Shown piece by piece: positions 56,426 through 64,000 of a stretch of 64,000 bases of DNA (the first letter of the stretch is position 1; every line of letters begins with the position of its first letter). The notes beneath the pieces were generated by a model, which saw nothing but the letters and a program-made list of their open reading frames with translations, did no database searches and was not told where the DNA came from. The translations under genes and the position numbers were made by a program. Origin of the DNA: Cylindrospermum stagnale PCC 7417 (GTDB lineage: Bacteria > Cyanobacteriota > Cyanobacteriia > Cyanobacteriales > Nostocaceae); assembly GCF_000317535.1 (NCBI RefSeq), contig NC_019757.1, positions 1,339,001-1,403,000 on the forward strand. Direction: 5' to 3'.

Positions 56426-56899
56426 TTAACGTTTAAACGAAAATCGACCGTTCACTTTCTCACCTTTAATTTCTGAAAGTATCACCACTTGATACTCACC
56501 AGATGCTAATTCAGGTAAGAGAGCCTCATAGTGTTCATCATCCGCATCATAGACAAGATTCAAGGTTTTTTTGCTGCCGTTTGGAGTTTGTATTTGAGCC
56601 GTCACTTTAGCATTAGGAACCGATGCATGGTTATCACTTGATAGAAGATAAAAATCTAAATGAGTTCCCTCACTTTCCTGATCCGGAACAAATTCTAAAT
56701 GATACTTACCAGCTTCTACAACTTGACCCCCTTTATTTGGTTTAGAGTGATCAGTTTTAGTTACAGGTTGAGGTACGGGTTTTGATGTGGTGTTAGCTGG
56801 AATGCTAGAATTAACAGTTGGTTCACTGTTATTGCAAGCACTCAATAAAAGCAAACTCATACTACCAAAAACCACGAAACCTAATTTGACTAATTTCAT
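56426..56899 (-). CDS. Small lipoprotein of metal-efflux operon
   Basis: 157 residues: lipobox LLLLSAC (Cys22), a Thr/Pro-rich linker, then a beta domain (YHLEFVPDQESEGTHLDFYL, VTAQIQTPNGSKKTLNLVYD split here). No named family. Intact frame, ATG 56899, 25 bp upstream of the larger lipoprotein in the same transcript. Possibly a periplasmic metal-binding accessory. Frame codon usage does not look degraded. Confidence 0.78.
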   Translation of the reverse strand: MKLVKLGFVVFGSMSLLLLSACNNSEPTVNSSIPANTTSKPVPQPVTKTDHSKPNKGGQVVEAGKYHLEFVPDQESEGTHLDFYLLSSDNHASVPNAKVTAQIQTPNGSKKTLNLVYDADDEHYEALLPELASGEYQVVILSEIKGEKVNGRFSFKR

Positions 56900-57108
56900 T
56901 AACTTGACTCCTGATTTGTGGGTACTAACTTTTGAGTTCTGCTAATTCTGGGTTCTATTGCAGTCCTGTCTGATTTGTGTTGACGAAGGGAGCGCGACTG
57001 TGCATAAATCATTTTTTAACAAACCGCAGAGGACGCAGAGGACGCAGAGAGAATAAAGGAGGAGGTGAGGAAATTACAGCATTTGGAATGTGAATGGAAT
57101 ACATATCT

Positions 57109-57138
57109 TGTAGAGGCTTTGCATGCAACGTCTCTACA
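57109..57138. repeat. Dispersed 30-bp palindrome
   Basis: TGTAGAGGCT to GTCTCTACA around TTGCATGCAA, with two mismatched pairs; same family as the perfect palindrome at 60998-61027. Preceded at 57020-57050 by a CGCAGAGGA direct repeat. No gene lies in 56900-57176. Confidence 0.6.
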
Positions 57139-57176
57139 TTGTGGTCTAATCAATCGAAAACTGCTGTAAGCACCCT

Positions 57177-58014
57177 TTAAAATAAGTGGTTGGGGGGATC
57201 TTCGCGAGATCCAAAAGCTAACTGAACAGTATCGAGTTTGGATGCTGTTGTAGTCTGTTTAGGAAATAATATCTCCCCAAACTGAGCATATAAAGCCGGA
57301 ATCACCATTAATGTCAAGGCTGTAGAAGTGAATAAACCCCCCCAAAAACTACTACAGAAAGCGGTTGCAGAATTTCCTTACCCGGCCCACCCTCAATAAC
57401 TAAAGGAGCTAAACCCAAAGCTCAGGTAAAAGCTGTCATTAGAATAGCATTGAGTCTTTCTAGAGAACCTTTAATTAAAACTTCTCTTAATAACATACCT
57501 TCAGCAAATTTGCTGTTGTAATTGTCTACAAGTAGCAATCCGTTACGAGTAGCGACACCAAATAAAGTTACAAAACCAACTAATGAAGCAATAGAAATAA
57601 TTCCCCCAGTCAAAGCTACAGCAATAACTCCCCCTACCAAAGCCAAAGGTAGGTTAATCATAATCATGATAGTCGAGGGGATAGATTTTACTGAGATATA
57701 GGTAATTAACGTGATTGCTACACAAGCTATGGCGCTAAAAATTAAGATGTTTTGTGTAGCTTTTTCTTCTGCTTCAAACTATCCAGCATATTGGATATAG
57801 TAATCGCTTGAAGAAATTTGCACTTGTTGCTGAACTTTGGCTTTAATTTCGTTAACTACAGAACGTAAATCTCTACCTTTGGCGTTAGCAGTAACTACAA
57901 TCAAACGAGAAACATTCTCGCGGTTGATGGTATTTGGCTCAGTCCCATATTTAATTGTAGAAATTTGGGATAAAGGAATTTTATCACCAGCAGGAGTATC
58001 AATTAATTTTCCTC
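57177..58014 (-). pseudogene. CusA/CzcA-type RND pump, decayed fragment
   Basis: Recognisable pieces in order: KLIDTPAGDKIPLSQ, TANAKGRDLRSVVNE, YIQYAG then stop TAG (57779-57781, from expected CAG), FEAEEKATQNILIFS, NLPLALVGGVIAVAL, GVATRNGLLLVDNYN, then TGA (57422-57424), LGLAPLVIEGGPGKEILQP, a frameshift in a G7 run (C7 at 57337-57343), and LMVIPALYAQFGEILFP to a stop at 57177. The N-terminal two thirds are missing. Clearly inactive heavy-metal efflux transporter. Confidence 0.85.
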
Positions 58015-58062
58015 CACCCTCTTCCTTTCCTCCTCCGCGTCCTCTGCGCCTCTGCGGTTCGT
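58015..58062 (-). repeat. Dispersed CGCAGAGG-type repeat at the RND/MFP junction
   Basis: Direct-repeat sequence (CTCTGCGCCTCTGCGG and CCTCCGCGTCC) matching the one near 57020. It lies at the join between the broken RND pump and the fusion-protein relic, so it may mark the deletion. Confidence 0.5.
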
Positions 58063-58159
58063 TAAACTCCCTCTTCCCACCCAAAACCCATCCATAGCCA
58101 ACACCCCCCCAAACAGCAAAACCCAGGGGAGTAATGACGCACCAGTAGTGCCGAGTTCC

Positions 58160-58945
58160 TAGAGTTCTCCAGTTCAGCTTTCACCGCGACAACCCGCGCT
58201 TCACCAACCACAGCACCAATTACAGCAATACGTCCGCTAAAGCTTTGATTTGGCAAACTTGTCACTGTAACTCTGACACTTTGGCCAACTTTGATTTTCT
58301 TTAAATCTTTTTCATAAACATTAGCTGTCGCCAACACTCGACTATCATCTAAAATCGTCATCAACGGTTTGCTATCCGAATCAACCGTTACCGTTTCCCC
58401 CAGAGTCACCGCCCTTTCTGCAACTATGCCAGAAATCGGTGCAACCACCGTTACCAGTCCCTTAGCATTGGCACCTTAGCATTGGCAATAGTTCCCAATT
58501 GTTGCAACCGCGCCTCATAAGCAGCACTGCTGAGACGAATTCGCGATTTAGCCACAAAAACAGATGCTTGAGCGCGTTTGAGTTGAGCTTCAGCTTCGAT
58601 GACTTCCCGGCGGCTAGAGGCTTTAATGAGTTGAGATTTACCAGCGGCTAGATGAGCTTGAGATTCCAGCATTTGGCGACGTGGCAGCGCTCCGGCATTC
58701 ACCAAATCGCGATCTGCGCTTCGCAGCAGCGCTTCGCGATCGCGATCGTACTGTTCTTGAGCTACTTTAAGTTCAATTCTAGCTTGGGCAATGTCAGCAG
58801 TAGCAATTTTACCCTGACGTTCTAGGTTTTGTTGAGCTAGCTGCAAATCAGCTAAAGCTTGTTGCCAATCTGCCTGCGCTTGAGCGCTTTTTTCCTGAGA
58901 GCTAACGCGCAATTCTGCTAAATCGGGACTAGATAAAACCGCAAC
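58160..58945 (-). pseudogene. CusB/HlyD-type membrane fusion protein, frameshifted
   Basis: The adaptor sequence begins at LSSPDLAELRVSSQEK and runs through a long coiled coil (about 58840-58500), then the frame breaks and a second frame gives VAPISGIVAERAVTLGE and a beta-barrel region. The break is an exact 14-bp duplication (58460-58473, 58474-58487); removing one copy restores TIANAKGLVTVVAPISG. The 5' signal region and the 3' end are also missing. Confidence 0.85.
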
Positions 58946-59249
58946 AAAAATGAAATCAGAATGAAATTGGCCCTTTTTTAGCAATTAATTCCTAAAAATG
59001 CGATTTTTTCTGTATTTTTATCATTTCAAATTTAATATGGAATACACCTTCTGCAAGAATAAGCGTAAAAATTTCAACAACCAAATTACAGATTTTTTAT
59101 TGTTGATAGACAAACTTAAGTAACACTAAGTCATTTTTTGAACTTAAGGATTGTCTTGGTTTATATGCTACGATAAATATCAATTAATCTCTCTAAAGAT
59201 AGTTGATTGCTTCAAATATTTTATCTACTAAGCTTAATACCATATTTTT

Positions 59250-59366
59250 GGATGTTTGGACACATCCGATAGGAAGATGACTAGAAAATATAGTAGATTT
59301 AAATTAATCCTGGTGTGTCGAATAACTGCTTTCTATGGAGGTTTAGCCGAGGGCTAAACCTTTTTT
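59250..59366 (+). ncRNA. Tandem small-RNA unit 1
   Basis: 5' box GGATGTTTGGACACATCC then GATAGGAAGATGA (59250-59280), AT-rich AAATTAAT, and a 9-bp terminator stem at 59340-59348/59352-59360 with T6. A putative independently transcribed RNA of about 50-70 nt; the 5' end cannot be placed from sequence. Confidence 0.45.
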
Positions 59367-59486
59367 ATTTTTAATAAAATAATGCTGCGATATCAGCATT
59401 GATAATATTTACCTACCTCCTCTCGGCTGATTACTTACTCGGCTAAAAGAGCTAAATTATTCTCACTAACATCTACTTTTACTCAA

Positions 59487-59514
59487 GGCTTGGTGGTGCA
59501 CCAAGCCGTTTTTT
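59487..59514 (+). terminator. Orphan terminator hairpin
   Basis: GGCTTGGTG (59487-59495) pairs with CACCAAGCC (59499-59507), followed by GTTTTTT. Resembles the 3' end of the array units but lacks the 5' box, so a decayed unit is likely. Confidence 0.55.
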
Positions 59515-59796
59515 ATTTTTGTTTGGTTAATTTATTGCCAGTCATCATTACCCCCGGACAATTACTGGAAGTTATAAATAATATATACAACTGGAAGCCA
59601 ATAGAATTATTGTTACCAAAAACCTGGAAATTTTCACCAGTTATCTTTTTTAAAGCCCTCTAATTCATTGGTACATTATGCTTTTTAGTTAATTATTGAG
59701 TTGAGATAATTAAGTATAATTTAATCTTGAATCTAGGAAATACTAGTATTAAATAAAATTTTTCTCAGTATGTAGATTCATCTCTAACAGTTGGTA

Positions 59797-59912
59797 GGAT
59801 ATTTGTACACATCCTATAGATAGATGAACTTAAGTCAGAGAAAGTCTATATTAATTGCATATGGTAAACACTTGGTATATATCTAGGTTTGGCTTGGAGC
59901 CAAGCCTTTTTT
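59797..59912 (+). ncRNA. Tandem small-RNA unit 2
   Basis: 5' box with TACACATCCTATAGATAGAT (59805-59824), ATTAATTGC, ATGGTAAACACTTGGTATA, then stem GGCTTG (59891-59896)/CAAGCC (59901-59906) and T6. Confidence 0.45.
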
Positions 59913-60096
59913 GTAAATAAGATCCAGGTTACATTCAAGAAATTTTTCTGATGTATTTCCTGAATGTAACTTTGTCTAATTTGGTAATTTACATCCTGGC
60001 TCAATGTTCAGTCTTGCTCAGATCATTCTCTAGATAGTTTTACTATCTATTCTCAGAGGTTACTATTCGGTGATTAATGCCTGAAAAACGTGTATT

Positions 60097-60129
60097 TACC
60101 CTGGAAATATATCCAGGGTATTATTTTTT
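60097..60129 (+). terminator. Orphan terminator-like hairpin
   Basis: TACCCTGG (60097-60104) pairs with CCAGGGTA (60113-60120), loop of 8, followed by TTATTTTTT. No 5' box precedes; possibly another decayed unit or an unrelated short RNA. Confidence 0.45.
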
Positions 60130-60299
60130 AGTAAATTTTAGATTTTGGTTTGATATATATCATAGACAAATCATCTCTCCTCGAAGCGAGAATAAATTCA
60201 TTACCGATGTTTGTCTGCACTAAATTTATCGAAGTTTGCTAGTGAACTAAACCTTTTATTATTTCTGAGATCGGGTGACTGATTTGATATCATTTTTAA

Positions 60300-60414
60300 G
60301 AAAATTTGTACACACCAAATAGGAAGATGAACAGAAGTAAAAGTGAGTATAAATTAACTTCATATGGTAAACACCTGGTATACATCAAGGCTTGGCTACG
60401 AGTTAAGCCTTTTT
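60300..60414 (+). ncRNA. Tandem small-RNA unit 3
   Basis: Degenerate 5' box ending AATAGGAAGATGAAC, then ATATGGTAAACACCTGGTAT, stem at 60389-60397/60401-60409 (9 bp with two G-U) and T5. A short open frame over this copy (60306 onwards) is accidental. Confidence 0.45.
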
Positions 60415-60501
60415 CCTACTTTTGGTATATACTTAAATTAATTTATACTCCAAAAGTAGAATCTTTCCTCATCTCACCTAGTAGTTCCTTATCAGTTTTG
60501 A

Positions 60502-60621
60502 GGATATTTGGACACATCCTATAGGAAGATGATATGTGAGCCGAGTAGAACTAAATTAATTTAGTACGTTGTTAAGCACAGCAATTATAAAGGTTTGGTT
60601 CGCGACCAAACCTTTTTTTTT
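60502..60621 (+). ncRNA. Tandem small-RNA unit 4
   Basis: Best 5' box: GGACACATCCTATAGGAAGA within 60510-60530, AACTAAATTAATTTAG, then stem GGTTTGGT (60592-60599)/ACCAAACC (60605-60612) followed by T9. Confidence 0.45.
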
Positions 60622-60656
60622 GAATATGTAAACATATAAGGGACTATCAGTTTTTA

Positions 60657-60771
60657 GAATATTTGGACACACCCTATAGGAAGATGAACTAAAGCGAGAG
60701 TCGGTCTAAATTAATCTTGGTGTAGTAAATGCTTGGTATGGATAGAGGCTTGCTTGAGTCAAGCCTTTTTT
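60657..60771 (+). ncRNA. Tandem small-RNA unit 5
   Basis: Box with CACCCTATAGGAAGATGAAC, CTAAATTAATCTTGG, GTAAATGCTTGGTATGG, stem GGCTTG (60747-60752)/CAAGCC (60760-60765), T6. The spacing to unit 4 is 155 bp; the gaps between units shorten toward 3'. Confidence 0.45.
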
Positions 60772-60872
60772 CATGTTTGCAGCACAACTTAGAAAACTGC
60801 TTTTACTGTCCAACAAGGGTGCGTAGACGCAGATTGGCTGATTGTCAGCGATGGGCTACACCCCGCCTTCTT

Positions 60873-60904
60873 GCGATGGGCTGCGCCCCGCTGGAAGCGA
60901 TCGC
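60873..60904 (+). repeat. 32-bp GC-rich dispersed element, copy 4
   Basis: Begins GCGATGGGCTGCGCCCCG and ends GCGATCGC; the reverse complement of the copy at 5641 with one mismatch. A partial further copy precedes at about 60849-60867. Intergenic, before rtcB. Confidence 0.85.
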
Positions 60905-60997
60905 ATTTACGTTGCTCTAATTCCGCGATTTCTCATCACCAAGGCTAATGCTGACGTTAAAAATCTAGTCAAGGATGCTACCACTGATGGAAAAAAA

Positions 60998-61027
60998 TGT
61001 AGAGACGTTCCATGGAACGTCTCTACA
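60998..61027. repeat. Perfect 30-bp palindrome
   Basis: TGTAGAGACGTTC followed by its complement around CCATGG; a perfect palindrome over 30 bp, related to 57109-57138. A dispersed element typical of Nostoc-like genomes; no gene in 60772-61091. Confidence 0.85.
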
Positions 61028-61091
61028 AGGGTTATGGATAATGCAGATTTAAATTCGGTCGATGTCTATTCAACCAAGAACAAAATCATCC

Positions 61092-62531
61092 CTACGCCTT
61101 AAACGTCAAAACCGGACTCAACCGCGCCACAACACCCACCATTTCCGCTTCAACTTGGATATCAATCACAGACTGAATCGGTTTGTAGGCTGCGGGTGCT
61201 TCCTCAATGCGGCGTTCTTCGCGCAAGGTGATGCAGTCAACTCCGGTTAATCCTAGTTCGGCTTCAGTTTCCGATGCACCTCTGCGGTTAAGGTCGAAAC
61301 GAGTCCGAATTCTTCCCGCTCCATGTGATGCAGAATGAGAATATGCTGGATTACCTTTGCCTACCATCAAGTAAGAATAATCACCCATCGAACCAGGGAT
61401 AATTACTGGCTGTCCTGGATGAGCCGGACAAGCACCTTTTCGCGTTACCCAACCCTGACCGAATGGTAAGGTGATATTGTGAGGCAAATCATAAACTAGC
61501 GGTGCTTCTACATCACCGTAAACTTCCCGCAACCGCAACCGCAGCAATTCCGCTAACAGCAGACGATTGATAAAGCCGTAGTTAGCAGCAGTTGCTTCCG
61601 CTTGCAGATAACCGGCAACAAGTTCGGGGTGAGAATGAGTAGAAAGGGGAAAAATTTGAGATTCAGGATACTTTAAACCCTTTTGCCATGCGGCTTTAGC
61701 TTGATCTCGCCACATTCCCCCGATATATTTACCCACATTCCGCGAACCAGAGTGAATCATCAAAGCTAGCTGTCCCTCATGCACTCCCCAGGCGTAGGCT
61801 AAAGCGCGATTTTCAACTTTGTCAACTCGCTGCACTTCGACAAAATGATTACCACCTCCTATGGTTGCTAGTCCACCATCGCGCACTATTCCCGCATCGG
61901 GAATCAGTTCTTCTGGTGCAAGTCGCCAGTCACCATCCATTGAACCGCCTAAAAAAATGTTGTCGCATTCTTGCGAAAGTTGTTGCCAGTTAGACTTGAC
62001 AAAACTCCCTGTAGGTGAGTCTAGCATCGCATCCAACCAACCAGGAACTCCATACTGGAACAGCGATTGCATGGTTTTGGCTGTCATGGTGACATCTCGC
62101 GTACCGAAGAAGTAATCTCCCTTGATTAGTTCGACAAAGCGATCGCGTTTTGCTAAGAATTGATCAATAGTCAAATCGGCGACGTGTAAACGCATCCCGC
62201 AATTAATATCAGAACCGACAGCGGCCGGAATAACTTGTCCTACGGTTTCCACTACGGAACCAATAGCGATACCTGCATCACCAGGGTGAAAGTCAGGGGT
62301 AGCACAAGCACGACAAACGCAACCACCAGCAGGGTGGCGGACGTTTGCTAAATTCGCTAGCTGTTTCAGTGCCTTTGCTTCTACAGGGAAACCTTCCGGT
62401 AGTAGGACTTCGGCCGCTGGAGCATTTGGAGAATTAGTTAAACGCACAGAATAAGTGCTGTTTTGATAACTTACATCTAACCCCTGACGCCCTAAAGCAC
62501 GCAGGAGACGTTGGAGATTTTTTGGCTGCAT
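61092..62531 (-). CDS. rtcB: RtcB-type RNA ligase
   Basis: 479 residues. RtcB joins 2',3'-cyclic phosphate and 5'-OH RNA ends, acting in tRNA splicing or RNA repair. Metal and GTP sites are visible: GSDINCGMR, GGGNHF, HSGSRNVG, RKGACPAHPG, PGSMGDYSY and the guanylylated-His region ASHGAGR. The length fits the long RtcB class. I start at ATG 62531 (MQPKNLQRLL); a TTG at 62555 adds eight residues. No archease or RtcA neighbour is present. Confidence 0.93.
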   Translation of the reverse strand: MQPKNLQRLLRALGRQGLDVSYQNSTYSVRLTNSPNAPAAEVLLPEGFPVEAKALKQLANLANVRHPAGGCVCRACATPDFHPGDAGIAIGSVVETVGQVIPAAVGSDINCGMRLHVADLTIDQFLAKRDRFVELIKGDYFFGTRDVTMTAKTMQSLFQYGVPGWLDAMLDSPTGSFVKSNWQQLSQECDNIFLGGSMDGDWRLAPEELIPDAGIVRDGGLATIGGGNHFVEVQRVDKVENRALAYAWGVHEGQLALMIHSGSRNVGKYIGGMWRDQAKAAWQKGLKYPESQIFPLSTHSHPELVAGYLQAEATAANYGFINRLLLAELLRLRLREVYGDVEAPLVYDLPHNITLPFGQGWVTRKGACPAHPGQPVIIPGSMGDYSYLMVGKGNPAYSHSASHGAGRIRTRFDLNRRGASETEAELGLTGVDCITLREERRIEEAPAAYKPIQSVIDIQVEAEMVGVVARLSPVLTFKA

Positions 62532-62766
62532 GAAATTTACCAGAGCCTTAAACAAGACTCTTCGTTTTGAAGTGATAAACGAGACAGGGGTTCAGCAGCC
62601 GCGTCTCAAGTGGTAGGGAGGTCGTTTCCCGGAATTGTGGGGAAAACAACAGGTTATTTTTGACTAATGTGTTTATATCGCTGTAATAGCACATATCGTC
62701 AGGGAGTGACAAGTAGAAAACAGTGAATAAATTTTACGTTTTGTTAAAGAAATGTAAAATGTACTT

Positions 62767-62790
62767 AACTCTCTAGCTAACTAGAGGGTT
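62767..62790. promoter_or_regulatory. 10-bp hairpin upstream of the copper genes
   Basis: AACTCTCTAG (62767-62776) pairs with CTAGAGGGTT (62781-62790) around CTAA, one T-G pair. Could be a terminator for rtcB-opposite transcripts or a repressor site 120 bp upstream of the chaperone start. The rest of the 62532-62907 gap is AT-rich without a gene. Confidence 0.4.
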
Positions 62791-62907
62791 TAGGATGAAT
62801 TTAAGGCGATTCTCAGCTAAAAACTAGAAATTTTTGACTGTTTACAGATGCGCCCCAGACGTCCAGCTTAGTTTCGCACTTGTTGTTCACTTTATCTGGT
62901 AAATCTG

Positions 62908-63102
62908 ATGACACTCCAACTGACAGTTCCCAACATGGCTTGTTCTGCTTGTGCTAACAACATCACCAAAGCACTCCAGACAGTCGATGCTAACGCCAGT
63001 ATTCAAGCTGATCCTCAAACCAAGCTTGTCAGCGTAGAAACTCAAGCTTCAGAAACAGCAATTAAGGAAGCGTTGGCTGCTGCTGGCTATCCCGCTAACT
63101 AA
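62908..63102 (+). CDS. HMA-domain copper chaperone
   Basis: 64 residues, a complete heavy-metal-associated domain. MxCxxC is MACSAC (Cys12, Cys15), with the typical NNITKAL helix and AAAGYPAN end. CopZ/Atx1-like proteins pass Cu(I) to P-type ATPases, and one follows 160 bp downstream. ATG 62908; SD weak. Confidence 0.93.
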   Translation: MTLQLTVPNMACSACANNITKALQTVDANASIQADPQTKLVSVETQASETAIKEALAAAGYPAN

Positions 63103-63261
63103 TTTCCTTTCTGAGTCAAGATGTGCTAACTGCATAGAACTGACGCGTTGAGTACCAGATTTAGGGGCAATTCATGAATTGCCCCTAAGGTAAATTGAGG
63201 GTTTCGTGTCCGTAAACGTAAGTCCTATTGCACTCAAAACTCAACACTTAAAATTACTGAT

Positions 63262-64000
63262 ATGGATAATCTGACGCTCAAGCTCCGGGGCATGAGTTGT
63301 GCTTCCTGCGCCAATAATGTCGAACAGGCGATTCTCTCTGTTCCTGGGGTGATTGATTGCAACGTTAACTTTGGAGCAGAGCAAGCAACCATTAAGTACG
63401 ATCGCCAACGAGTCAATTTAGAGAAAATCCAAACCGCTATCGATGCAGCGGGATACTCATCTTACTCACTCGATGATCAAAGCATGGGTGAAGACGATGC
63501 CGAGAAAGCGAGTAGGCTAGCAGAAAACCGGGAACTTACCCTCAAGGTAATGGTAGGCGGTGTAATTAGCATTTTCCTGTTTTTGGGGTCATTGCCAATG
63601 ATGACTGGGCTAAATTTACCTTTGATTCCCGGATTTTTGCATCATCCTTGGGTGCAGTTGGTGCTAACAACTCCCGTTGAGTTTTGGTGTGGTGGGTCTT
63701 TTTTCCGCAATGCTTGGAAGTCTCTTAAACGCCGTACAGCAACGATGGATACACTGATTGTGTTGGGTACGGGTGCAGCTTATCTCTATTCTGTGTTTGT
63801 GACGATTTTTCCTGGGTTTTTGCGGGATAAAGGCTTAGAAGGTCACGTTTATTATGAGGTGGCGGCGATTGTCGTCACCTTAATTCTTTTGGGGCGATTT
63901 TTGGAAAGTCGCGCTAAGGGACAAACTTCGGCAGCTATCCACAAACTCATGGGACTGCAACCGAGAAATGCCAGAGTGATTCGGGGTGGGGTGGAGATGG
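63262..64000 (+). CDS. Copper-type P1B-ATPase, N-terminal part (runs off window)
   Basis: The 246 residues available include one HMA domain (GMSCASC, Cys13 and Cys16; ends AAGYSSYSL about 75) and the first transmembrane helices (LTLKVMVGGVISIFLFLGS about 95-115, then HHPWVQLVLTTPVEFWCGG and TMDTLIVLGTGAAYLYS). The CPC and DKTG motifs would be beyond 64000. Its sequence style fits the PacS/CopA copper pump. Together with the chaperone it forms a small copper-handling unit. Confidence 0.92.
   Translation, partial: MDNLTLKLRGMSCASCANNVEQAILSVPGVIDCNVNFGAEQATIKYDRQRVNLEKIQTAIDAAGYSSYSLDDQSMGEDDAEKASRLAENRELTLKVMVGGVISIFLFLGSLPMMTGLNLPLIPGFLHHPWVQLVLTTPVEFWCGGSFFRNAWKSLKRRTATMDTLIVLGTGAAYLYSVFVTIFPGFLRDKGLEGHVYYEVAAIVVTLILLGRFLESRAKGQTSAAIHKLMGLQPRNARVIRGGVEM

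Noticed and set aside
60306-60524. 72-residue plus-strand protein
   Set aside because: It runs through the box and terminator of sRNA units 3 and 4; no conserved features.
59250-60771. Naming the array NsiR1
   Set aside because: The organisation is similar but hetF is absent, the spacing is irregular and I cannot verify sequence identity.
1-64000. tRNA or rRNA genes
   Set aside because: No T-loop GGTTCGAATC-type or rRNA signature was found in either strand by reading.

Overview
The window looks like the chromosome of a filamentous, probably heterocyst-forming cyanobacterium (Nostocales). Four things point there: frequent HIP1 octamers (GCGATCGC); a dnaE C-terminal half starting with the 36-residue C-part of the cyanobacterial split intein; a DevBCA-type glycolipid exporter; and heptanucleotide STRR, palindromic and MITE-like repeats typical of Nostoc relatives. 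This rests on motif recognition only; no database search was run.

Layout. 1-18 kb is a housekeeping and small-gene region: pyrF, a family-4 uracil-DNA glycosylase, a truncated TPR protein, a methyltransferase, nagB, two RodZ-like HTH membrane proteins, gatA, the split dnaE C half, a NADAR protein and a PIN-domain pair, with IS200/IS605-like and IS630-like scars and a 280-bp MITE-like element in the gaps. 18-28 kb, all on the minus strand, carries two O-methyltransferases, a GMC oxidoreductase, a Gfo/Idh/MocA oxidoreductase, devBCA and a small putative DNA-binding protein.

29-54 kb, all on the plus strand, is a secondary-lipid cluster. It encodes a PfaA/HglE-type synthase (KS-AT-ACP-ACP-KR-DH), a chain-length-factor/acyltransferase protein, a PfaD-type enoyl reductase, a condensation-fold acyltransferase, a free ACP, a TubC-docking protein with an unrecognised large domain, an SDR, an epimerase-like reductase, a PvdE/SyrD-type ABC exporter, a GT-A-like protein, a double-VOC protein and a LuxC-like acyl reductase. 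The inferred product is a polyketide-like long-chain lipid released reductively, modified by acyl or sugar transfer and exported. The 0.9-kb region between the two arms holds 11-bp-phased GTTGCATA repeats that could control both.

54.4-58.9 kb is a decaying metal-efflux operon. The histidine kinase and response regulator have internal deletions, the CusA/CzcA pump has two stops and a G-run frameshift, and the fusion protein is broken by an exact 14-bp duplication; two lipoproteins remain intact. 59.2-60.8 kb is a non-coding array of five similar units, each a conserved box plus a strong intrinsic terminator, probably a tandem small-RNA family. 61-64 kb carries rtcB, a CopZ/Atx1-like copper chaperone and the start of a copper-type P-ATPase that runs off the window.
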